NCBI GenBank assembly: GCA_900317015.1
Contig: ONFH01000022.1
Location: 1-27,436, forward strand
Reading direction: 5' to 3'
Origin: an uncultured Erysipelotrichaceae bacterium
Lineage (GTDB): Bacteria > Bacillota_I > Bacilli_A > Erysipelotrichales > Coprobacillaceae
Length of the DNA stretch: 27,436 nucleotides
How positions within the stretch are numbered: the stretch's first letter is position 1; each line of letters opens with the position of its first letter. Shown in pieces: positions 15,561 through 21,631 of the stretch. The notes under the pieces are model-generated. The model made no database searches. It was given only the letters and a program-made list of their open reading frames with translations, and was not told the origin of the DNA. A program made the translations under genes and the position numbers.

Positions 15561-16448
15561 ATGAAAGCAGATCGTATCAATATTGGAGATTTACGCATAT
15601 TTATAACGGCCGCCACTTATAAAAACTATACCAAAGCGGCGAAAAGTCTTTATACGACTCAGCCAACAATTACAAAGGCAATTCATCATTTGGAAAAAGA
15701 ATTAGGTGTTACGCTCTTTTATAAAGAAGGAAAAACAATGAATCTTACCCATGAAGGTCAATACCTCTATCGTGAGTACAAGGGGCTATTAGAAGAATTT
15801 GATCATATTTATGATAGTCTTCATGATTGTGAAACAACGATTAGGATTGGGATCCTGGAAGGGTATGATTTTGAAGATCTGCTTTTTGGTCATCTCTCAA
15901 CCTTTCAGAAGCATCATCCAGATTTGACACTTTCTGTGAATATCTATGATCTTCATGAATTTATTGAATATAGTGATGATCTTGATATCGTCTTTACCAA
16001 TACCTTAGAGTCCGTCTCACTCAATCATTATCACTTCATGCAGATCGATAAGATTCCCTTTTATCTGATCGTCTCAAGAGATCATCCTCTCGCAAAAGAA
16101 AGCAGTGTCTCTCTAAAAGAGATTGAGAAGGAACATCATTTCGTCTTATGTTCAGAGTCGACGCAAGCGACATTAGAATTCGTCGAACAGACATGGGCCT
16201 TAAAAGGTCTTCACCCAACTTTTGAATCTGTCGATAATCGTCTGACATTATTGATGAAGATCAGTCAAAATGAAGGCATCAGTCTTTTACCAGCCCATAT
16301 GATCAAAGGCTATGAAGACAAGCTTACGCTCATTCCAGTTTACGATCTGCCGGCGACTGTCTGTCGCGTGATCGGCATCAACGACCTCCACCCCCATAAA
16401 GCCAGACTGATGTTTCTTGAAGAGATCAAAGCCTTGCTTCATGTTTAA
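15561..16448 (+). CDS. LysR-family transcriptional regulator
   Basis: A 295-residue regulator. The N-terminal winged helix (about residues 8-66) reads FITAATYKNYTKAAKSL and TTQPTITKAIHHLEKELG, typical of LysR proteins. The rest is the periplasmic-binding-protein-like effector domain. Longer in-frame starts exist upstream (TTG at 15462), but the GGGATGAT ribosome site and the domain boundary support the ATG at 15561. It is divergent from the DUF1097/hydrolase operon with a palindrome in the shared 113-bp region, so it most likely controls that operon in response to the aromatic substrate or a breakdown product. The effector is not known. I see no plus-strand terminator right after it. Confidence 0.9.
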   Translation: MKADRINIGDLRIFITAATYKNYTKAAKSLYTTQPTITKAIHHLEKELGVTLFYKEGKTMNLTHEGQYLYREYKGLLEEFDHIYDSLHDCETTIRIGILEGYDFEDLLFGHLSTFQKHHPDLTLSVNIYDLHEFIEYSDDLDIVFTNTLESVSLNHYHFMQIDKIPFYLIVSRDHPLAKESSVSLKEIEKEHHFVLCSESTQATLEFVEQTWALKGLHPTFESVDNRLTLLMKISQNEGISLLPAHMIKGYEDKLTLIPVYDLPATVCRVIGINDLHPHKARLMFLEEIKALLHV

Positions 16449-16472
16449 CGCATAAAAAATTCCAAACAAAAA

Positions 16473-16491
16473 AGAACGCTATGAGCGTTCT
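16473..16491 (-). terminator. Terminator overlapping the end of the vanZ-like gene
   Basis: A 7-bp stem (AGAACGC and complement) with loop TATGA, followed on the minus strand by T6. The stop codon of the VanZ-like gene (16479-16481) is in the hairpin, at the stem-loop boundary. Confidence 0.75.
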
Positions 16492-16913
16492 CTTACACGA
16501 TGAATGATATAAGCAATACGCATGAAGATCAAAGCCCCACACGTATCGATCATGACATCTCGAAACTGACCGGCACGCCCACTAATGAGCAACTGATGTG
16601 CTTCGTCACTGCAGGCATAAAGAAAAGCACAGACAACCGCTAAAGGATAAGGTGAAACTTTTAATTTTTCAGTATGTTTGAAACCATAAAGCAATGTTAA
16701 AGCAAAGACCCCATATTCAGTCATATGGGCACATTTACGAATAATAAATGTAGCAAGTGGCTTACTCAATGGGAAATGAATCAGCCCATTTACAAAATAA
16801 TAAATGGCATCTGATAAAGAACCAGATTCCTGGCCATTCTGAGCTGAGAAATTAAAGATGACAAGCATCATCACAATAGTTGGTATATAATAAATAATCG
16901 TTTTCTTTTTCAT
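16479..16913 (-). CDS. VanZ-like membrane protein
   Basis: A 144-residue membrane protein with about four hydrophobic segments. Family motifs are visible: FSAQNGQESG after the first segment, IRKCAHMTEYGVFAL in the middle, and SDEAHQLLISGRAGQFRDVMID near the end. VanZ-like proteins have been linked to low-level teicoplanin resistance and lipid or phosphatase-related functions, but the role here is unknown. Longer starts at 16922, 16933 (out of frame) and GTG 16937 overlap the -10 box, so the ATG at 16913 is preferred. It lies just where transcription should start, so the message may be leaderless. Isolated gene, convergent with the LysR gene. Confidence 0.8.
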   Translation of the reverse strand: MKKKTIIYYIPTIVMMLVIFNFSAQNGQESGSLSDAIYYFVNGLIHFPLSKPLATFIIRKCAHMTEYGVFALTLLYGFKHTEKLKVSPYPLAVVCAFLYACSDEAHQLLISGRAGQFRDVMIDTCGALIFMRIAYIIHRVRERS

Positions 16914-16920
16914 GGCTTTC

Positions 16921-16948
16921 ATTATACACACATTCACTGATCTGTAAA
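16921..16948 (-). promoter_or_regulatory. Promoter of the vanZ-like gene
   Basis: Minus strand: -35 TTTACA (16943-16948), 16-bp spacer, consensus -10 TATAAT (16921-16926). The predicted start is about 16914, next to the ATG at 16913. Confidence 0.65.
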
Positions 16949-16968
16949 GTTTAATTCATGAAACGTGC

Positions 16969-16994
16969 AAAAGACGACCGTAAGGTCGTCTTTT
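16969..16994 (-). terminator. Terminator of the 6-phospho-beta-glucosidase gene
   Basis: An 11-bp perfect stem (AAAAGACGACC and complement) with a GTAA/TTAC loop, 6 bp after the stop codon. The T run is part of the stem. Confidence 0.8.
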
Positions 16995-17000
16995 ATCGTA

Positions 17001-18419
17001 TTAGTCGAGATCTTCACCGTTAGAAGCGATGACTTTCTTATACCAGTAGAAAGAATCCTTCTTATAACGTTTTAATGAACCTACTTCTTCATCAGTTGTA
17101 TCGACATAGATGAAACCATATCTCTTTCTGATCCCTTCATGAGTAGAAACAAGGTCGATGGCTGACCATGGACAATAGCCCATCATTTCGACACCATCAC
17201 TGATGGCAAGTCTCATCTGTGTAATATGTTGTCTTAAATAGTTGATACGATAAGGGTCATGAACTTGACCATCTTCAAGCTGATCATAAGCACCTAAGCC
17301 ATTTTCTGTAATGACGATTGGTAAATGATAACGGTCGTATACTTCACGTAAAGTGACTCTGAAACCGATTGGGTCGATTTCCCAGCCAAATTCTGTTGTT
17401 GGTAAGTTTGGATTTTTGAAGTTCATAAAGTAGCCTGGTTCAGCTCCGCCCTTCTGCTGATCCATCTTGTCATTCACATCTTTCTTAAGATCTTTAGGGG
17501 CATATTCTACGGTTGTTGTGTTGTAGTAGTTGAAGCCGATAAAGTCTGGATGTGCTGCTTCTAATGCTTCTTTGTCACCTGGCGCAAATGTAGGTGTTGC
17601 ATCATGTTCTTCTAAATAACGCCATACTAAGTTATTATAACGTCCATAAACAGCCATATCTAAATATAACCAGTTACGGATCGCATTAAATTCTTCAGCT
17701 GCTAACATATCTTCTGGTTTACAAGATGCTGCATAAACATAAGAAATGTTTGGTGCAGGACCAATTTTCGCATTTGGACACATCTTATGACATAAAACCA
17801 TCGCTTTTGCCTGAGCGACTAACATATGATGGTTCTGCTGGTATGTTTCTTTTAAAACATTTTCAGTCCCTTCTGGGATCATCATTGTCCCGATGACTGG
17901 ACCAACAAGTGTTAACATGTTCTGTTCATTGATCGTTAACCAATATTTCACACGATCACCAAAGTTTTCAAATAAAACTTTTGCATAGTTTTCAAACCAT
18001 TTGACAGAATCTGGATTTGACCATGAGCCTCTGTGATCTAAAGCAGCTGGCATATCAAAATGGAACATCGTGACTAATGGTTCAATATTGTATTCTAAGC
18101 AAGTATTGATCACATCATTGTAATGATCGATGCCGGCCTGATTCACTTCACCATCGCCATTAGGTAAAATACGTGTCCAGGCAATAGAGAAACGATATGT
18201 CTTAAAGCCCATTTCAGCCATTAAGGCAATATCTTCTTTATAATGATGATAATGATCAGCAGTCACATCTAAAGATGCTGTCCCTGCAGGTAATTCCTTC
18301 ACATCCTGGCATGATGGACCTTTACCATCTTCATTGACAGCCCCTTCACACTGATAAGCACTTGTACTTGCGCCCCATAAAAAGTTCTTTGGAAATTGTT
18401 TTAAATTTGTATCTTTCAT
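17001..18419 (-). CDS. 6-phospho-beta-glucosidase, glycoside hydrolase family 1
   Basis: A 472-residue cytoplasmic enzyme that hydrolyses PTS-imported 6-phospho-beta-glucosides such as cellobiose-6-phosphate. The full GH1 barrel is present: FLWGASTSAYQCEG at the start, acid/base E165 in TINEQN and nucleophile E372 in ITENGLG. The C-terminal SAIDLVSTHEGIRKRYGFI (about 419-437) supplies the Ser, Lys and Tyr that bind the 6-phosphate, distinguishing it from plain beta-glucosidases. GAGGTGA before the ATG at 18419 rules out the in-frame ATG at 18440. It stands alone, without a PTS gene beside it; the EIIC at 25990-27354 in this window could be its transporter partner. Release of flavonoid aglycones from glucosides is possible but needs a phosphorylated substrate. 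Confidence 0.9.
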   Translation of the reverse strand: MKDTNLKQFPKNFLWGASTSAYQCEGAVNEDGKGPSCQDVKELPAGTASLDVTADHYHHYKEDIALMAEMGFKTYRFSIAWTRILPNGDGEVNQAGIDHYNDVINTCLEYNIEPLVTMFHFDMPAALDHRGSWSNPDSVKWFENYAKVLFENFGDRVKYWLTINEQNMLTLVGPVIGTMMIPEGTENVLKETYQQNHHMLVAQAKAMVLCHKMCPNAKIGPAPNISYVYAASCKPEDMLAAEEFNAIRNWLYLDMAVYGRYNNLVWRYLEEHDATPTFAPGDKEALEAAHPDFIGFNYYNTTTVEYAPKDLKKDVNDKMDQQKGGAEPGYFMNFKNPNLPTTEFGWEIDPIGFRVTLREVYDRYHLPIVITENGLGAYDQLEDGQVHDPYRINYLRQHITQMRLAISDGVEMMGYCPWSAIDLVSTHEGIRKRYGFIYVDTTDEEVGSLKRYKKDSFYWYKKVIASNGEDLD

Positions 18420-18438
18420 CTCGTTCACCTCGCCTACC

Positions 18439-18444
18439 ATTATA
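18439..18444 (-). promoter_or_regulatory. -10 box upstream of the GH1 gene
   Basis: A consensus TATAAT lies 20 bp upstream of the ATG at 18419. No clear -35 is visible at 16-18 bp spacing and I find no good cre box. Confidence 0.4.
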
Positions 18445-18489
18445 TGGATTTTTATTTGTAGAAGCGACTTTTTTCTATTTGTGAAAAAA

Positions 18490-18515
18490 ATACAGTGATC
18501 CTTCGACCACTGTAT
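18490..18515 (-). terminator. Terminator of the 36-residue membrane protein gene
   Basis: An 8-bp stem (ATACAGTG and complement) with a 10-nt loop, followed on the minus strand by T7. It begins 6 bp after the stop codon of the small gene at 18522-18632. Confidence 0.8.
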
Positions 18516-18521
18516 CTCGTT

Positions 18522-18632
18522 TTACTGCGGACGTCTCTTAAAGACGACATCCCAGGCTTTTGCACTTAAGCAAATGAGCCATGACAGTACCACGATCAAC
18601 AAGAAATAAATGACGACGACTAACCACTCCAT
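18522..18632 (-). CDS. Small single-span membrane protein (36 residues)
   Basis: A short gene in the 320-bp gap between the GH1 and GNAT genes. It encodes 36 residues: a start MEW, a strongly hydrophobic span (about residues 4-22), and a polar basic tail ending VVFKRRPQ. This fits a one-pass membrane protein with a cytoplasmic basic tail. Support comes from an AGGAGAA ribosome site 4 bp before the ATG at 18632, a terminator right after the stop, and a plausible promoter upstream. I do not recognise it. Toxin of a type I system, stress micropeptide and transporter helper are all open; I see no antisense RNA promoter that would favour the first. Confidence 0.6.
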   Translation of the reverse strand: MEWLVVVIYFLLIVVLSWLICLSAKAWDVVFKRRPQ

Positions 18633-18712
18633 AAAATTCTCCTTCTCATTCACAAAAAGCAGAGATGATAGGCAATAAATCGTGACCTCTTATTTCTTTC
18701 TTCCTACTTCAT

Positions 18713-18741
18713 ACTTTACTCTTCCCATTTTTCATTTTCAA
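18713..18741 (-). promoter_or_regulatory. Possible promoter of the small membrane protein gene
   Basis: Minus strand: TTGAAA (18736-18741), 17-bp spacer, TAAAGT (18713-18718). It would give a leader of about 74 nt. Confidence 0.35.
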
Positions 18742-18750
18742 GTCATTAAA

Positions 18751-18775
18751 AAAAGAAGCCACTACAGCTTCTTTT
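18751..18775 (-). terminator. Terminator overlapping the end of the GNAT gene
   Basis: A 9-bp stem (AAAAGAAGC and complement) with a 7-nt loop. The GNAT stop codon (18762-18764) is in the loop. On the minus strand the hairpin is followed by further T residues. Confidence 0.8.
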
Positions 18776-19226
18776 CCATCAAGTATTTAAATATTCTCAC
18801 GCCACGCTTTTCGCTGACCACTTCTTCAATCGTGTCATAGCCACGCTTTTCAAAGAATTTCTGCGCTGTGATTGGTGAATAGACATTGACGATATGATTG
18901 CCTTTTGCTTTGGCATAATCTTCGAGGTGCTGTGCAAGTTCACCTGCAATGCCTCTTCCTAAATAATCCTTATCGACATAAAGACGATCTAAGAAGCCTG
19001 TCTGACCAATATTGCCGAACCCAACGATATGATCATCTTCGATGGCTACGATCGTATGGTTCTTATCTAATGAGGATTCCCAATGATAATGATCCATATT
19101 CTTTGGCGCCATAGCGTCTAATTCATCTTCTTCATAGTCGCTGGCATTGATCTCATGCACGCAGCGATAGAAAAGGTCCATGATCGTATCAAGGTCTTGA
19201 CTCTTATTGTATAATCTGATTTTCAT
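18762..19226 (-). CDS. GNAT-family N-acetyltransferase
   Basis: A 154-residue acyl-CoA-dependent acetyltransferase. The acetyl-CoA-binding motif A is LYVDKDYLGRGIAGEL (about residues 82-97), with the Q/R-x-x-G-x-G/A pattern as LGRGIA. The C-terminal PITAQKFFEKRGY segment is typical of the fold. A longer in-frame start at 19292 is rejected because GGAGGTG lies directly before the ATG at 19226 and a TGC-TATAAT extended -10 (19249-19254) lies in between. The substrate cannot be predicted. It stands alone between two terminators. Confidence 0.85.
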   Translation of the reverse strand: MKIRLYNKSQDLDTIMDLFYRCVHEINASDYEEDELDAMAPKNMDHYHWESSLDKNHTIVAIEDDHIVGFGNIGQTGFLDRLYVDKDYLGRGIAGELAQHLEDYAKAKGNHIVNVYSPITAQKFFEKRGYDTIEEVVSEKRGVRIFKYLMEKKL

Positions 19227-19298
19227 ACAAAGCACCTCCGGTGACACCATTATAGCATATCCCCCAAAAAAGGAAAAGAAAGGGAAAGCCAATAAAAA

Positions 19299-19321
19299 AA
19301 GAAGAGGGATGCCCTCTTCTT
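19299..19321 (-). terminator. Terminator of the first type III glutamine synthetase gene
   Basis: A 10-bp stem (AAGAAGAGGG and complement) with a 3-nt loop, followed on the minus strand by T7. It starts 8 bp after the stop codon. Confidence 0.85.
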
Positions 19322-19329
19322 CATCATCA

Positions 19330-21411
19330 TTAAATACCGAACATTAAGTCGACATAGTTTGGCATTGGCCAATCTTTTTCGTCAACCTTTGTTTCAAGTG
19401 TATCAGCTGTTGCTCTTAAGTCAGCCATAGCACCTAAAACTTCATCTCTCCAGTAAGCTGCAACCTTTGGATCGCCAGCATCGCCTTCACGAGCCTTTTC
19501 GATCTTTTCATCAAGAGTTGCCATCTGACCACGCATATCAGTTGCTAAAGAAGTTAATTCTTTTAAGTCAGCTTTCATGAAGTCATTAGGAACATCTAAA
19601 GCAGCTAAGTCTTTTGCATCTTCAGCTAATGAGCCGATGTATTTAGAAACAGCTGGATAGATCTCGTTCTTAGCCATCTTTAATGCTGTTAAAGCTTCAA
19701 CCTGGATCGTCTTAGAGTAGTTCTCTAACATGATCTCATAACGAGAAGATAATTCAACTTTAGAGTAAACACCATGTTTTTCATATAATTCAATGTTCTT
19801 TTCAGCCTTTAAGCATTCAGCGGCATCAACAGTGTTTTTCGCATTTGGAAGGCCACGTCTTGCAGCTTCTTCTTCCCAATCCTTAGAATAGCCATCACCA
19901 TTGAAGATGATACGTTTATGTTCAGATAAGAACTTCTTGATAATATCATAAGGTTCCATACCTTCATCTAATAAATCAGAGAACTGATCGAATTCTTCTG
20001 CTAAGATCGTATTTAAAACTGTGTTTGGACCAGCGACTGACATAGCTGAACCAACAGCACGGAATTCAAACTTGTTACCTGTGAAGGCAAATGGTGAAGT
20101 TCTGTTACGGTCTGTTGTATCCTTAGAGAAATCAGGCACAACCGCAACACCAGTCTGGAAACGCTCCTTTGTATTATCGCTTAAAGCAGTTCCATTAATA
20201 ATTGTATCTACTAAGTCGTCTAATTCTTCACCTAAGAAGATAGAGATGATTGCTGGTGGAGCTTCGTTAGCACCTAAACGGTGATCGTTACCGGCACTAG
20301 CAGCACTCATTCTCAGTAAGTCTGCATATTCATCAATACCTTTGATCGTACAAGCTAATGCAGTTAAGAAAGGTAAGTTATGAATTGGATCAGTACCTGG
20401 GTTGAATAAGTTCACACCTGTATCCGTTGTGACTGACCAGTTATTATGTTTACCCGAACCATTCACACCATCGAATGGTTTTTCATGTAATAAGCATCTT
20501 AAACCATGTTTCTTGGCGATATCCTGAGCGATCTGCATTAATAAATGGTTGTTATCAGCAGTAATGTTCGCCTTCATAAATACGCAGGCAACTTCATGCT
20601 GAGCTGGTGCAACTTCGTTATGTTTTGTCTTAGAAGGAATACCATATTTCCATAATTCTCTATCTAAGTCCTTCATGAAGGCCCCAACTTTACGTTTGAT
20701 GGAACCAAAGTAATGATCTTCAAGTTCCTGTCCTTTAGGAGCCATAGCACCATATAATGTACGACCTGTTAAACGTAAGTCGATACGTTTCTGATAATAT
20801 TCATCGGCAACTAAGAAGTATTCCTGTTCAGCACCAACGTTGGCGTAAACTTTAGAAACATCTTCCATACCTAATTTATGTAATAACTTCACACTTGAAG
20901 AGCTTAAGGCATCACAAGATCTTAATAATGGTGTCTTCTTATCCAAAGCTTCACCAGTATAAGAACAGAACAATGTTGGAATGTATAATGTACCATCTTT
21001 TACAAAGGCTGGTGATGTAACATCCCATGCTGTATAGCCACGTGCTTCAAATGTTGCACGTAAGCCGCCACTTGGGAATGAAGAGGCATCAGGTTCACCT
21101 TTTCTTAATGTCTTGCCAGAGAATTCTAGTAAGGCGCCACCCTTATGATCAGGTTCCAAGAATGCATCATGTTTTTCAGCAGTTAAACCAGTCATTGGTG
21201 TAAACCAATGCGTAAAATGTGTTGCCCCATGTTCAACGGCCCAGATCTTCATTGCATTGGCAATGACTGTAGCCACTTCCTTAGGCAACTGTTCACCTTT
21301 ATCTAATGCTTCATGAAAAGCTTTATAAGTAGACTTTGGAACACGTTCTCTCATCACATCATCAGAGAAAGTCATGCTTCCGTATTCATCAAGTAGTTCT
21401 TTCATCTCCAT
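19330..21411 (-). CDS. glnN: Glutamine synthetase type III (copy 1)
   Basis: A 693-residue cytoplasmic enzyme that makes glutamine from glutamate, ammonia and ATP. Type III signatures are present: FTHWFTPMTGLTAEKHD, GAEQEYFLV (metal-binding Glu), KHNEVAPAQHE, DGVNGSGKHNNWS and RNRTSPFAFTGNKFEFR. Length fits the hexamer/dodecamer-forming type III group, which is longer than type I. The start has AGGAGG upstream. Its promoter is a perfect consensus, so it is likely strongly expressed. A second copy lies directly upstream on the same strand, separated by a terminator, so the two are transcribed separately. The copies agree at roughly four residues in five by eye and differ most in the last 150 residues. 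Confidence 0.95.
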   Translation of the reverse strand: MEMKELLDEYGSMTFSDDVMRERVPKSTYKAFHEALDKGEQLPKEVATVIANAMKIWAVEHGATHFTHWFTPMTGLTAEKHDAFLEPDHKGGALLEFSGKTLRKGEPDASSFPSGGLRATFEARGYTAWDVTSPAFVKDGTLYIPTLFCSYTGEALDKKTPLLRSCDALSSSSVKLLHKLGMEDVSKVYANVGAEQEYFLVADEYYQKRIDLRLTGRTLYGAMAPKGQELEDHYFGSIKRKVGAFMKDLDRELWKYGIPSKTKHNEVAPAQHEVACVFMKANITADNNHLLMQIAQDIAKKHGLRCLLHEKPFDGVNGSGKHNNWSVTTDTGVNLFNPGTDPIHNLPFLTALACTIKGIDEYADLLRMSAASAGNDHRLGANEAPPAIISIFLGEELDDLVDTIINGTALSDNTKERFQTGVAVVPDFSKDTTDRNRTSPFAFTGNKFEFRAVGSAMSVAGPNTVLNTILAEEFDQFSDLLDEGMEPYDIIKKFLSEHKRIIFNGDGYSKDWEEEAARRGLPNAKNTVDAAECLKAEKNIELYEKHGVYSKVELSSRYEIMLENYSKTIQVEALTALKMAKNEIYPAVSKYIGSLAEDAKDLAALDVPNDFMKADLKELTSLATDMRGQMATLDEKIEKAREGDAGDPKVAAYWRDEVLGAMADLRATADTLETKVDEKDWPMPNYVDLMFGI

Positions 21412-21433
21412 AGTTTTTTTCCTCCTTAGCGTT

Positions 21434-21453
21434 TAAAGAAGTTCTCTTCTTTA
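21434..21453. repeat. Inverted repeat at the start of the glnN copy 1 transcript
   Basis: TAAAGAAG-TTCT-CTTCTTTA is a perfect 8-bp stem with a 4-nt loop. It begins right at the predicted transcription start (about 21455) and ends before the ribosome site, so it may be an operator or a stabilising 5' hairpin. Confidence 0.5.
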
Positions 21454-21461
21454 TGGTTCAC

Positions 21462-21490
21462 ATTATAGGGTCGCAGTTCTTTGATGTCAA
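21462..21490 (-). promoter_or_regulatory. Perfect consensus sigma-A promoter of glnN copy 1
   Basis: Minus strand: TTGACA (21485-21490), 17-bp spacer, TATAAT (21462-21467), all twelve bases matching. Directly upstream of the -35 is an all-A/T run to 21521, which resembles an UP element. Confidence 0.85.
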
Positions 21491-21558
21491 TAATTTTTTA
21501 TTATTTTAATATAATATTATAGTAAATAATTAACATTAAGAATTTATGATTAATTAAA

Positions 21559-21584
21559 AAAATACGATGAGAACACCGTATTTT
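21559..21584 (-). terminator. Terminator of glnN copy 2
   Basis: On the minus strand an 11-bp stem (AAAATACGGTG against CATCGTATTTT, one G-T pair) with a TTCT loop, followed by more T. A 16-bp perfect palindrome, TGATAAAATTTTATCA (21619-21634), covers the stop codon of the same gene. Confidence 0.75.
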
Positions 21585-21631
21585 CCTTAATATTTGAATT
21601 ATTAATTTTTGATAAAATTGATAAAATTTTA

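Noticed and set aside
18441..18480. A cre box upstream of the GH1 gene
   Set aside because: The closest match, around GTAGAAGCGAC, fails several fixed positions of the consensus.
18522..18760. Type I toxin-antitoxin pair at the 36-residue protein
   Set aside because: The small hydrophobic protein would fit, but no convincing opposite-strand promoter or antisense RNA terminator is visible.
21480..21631. The A/T-rich gap between the glutamine synthetases as a replication origin or mobile-element scar
   Set aside because: No DnaA boxes, target duplications or terminal repeats are visible; a promoter with an upstream A/T run and a terminator explain it.
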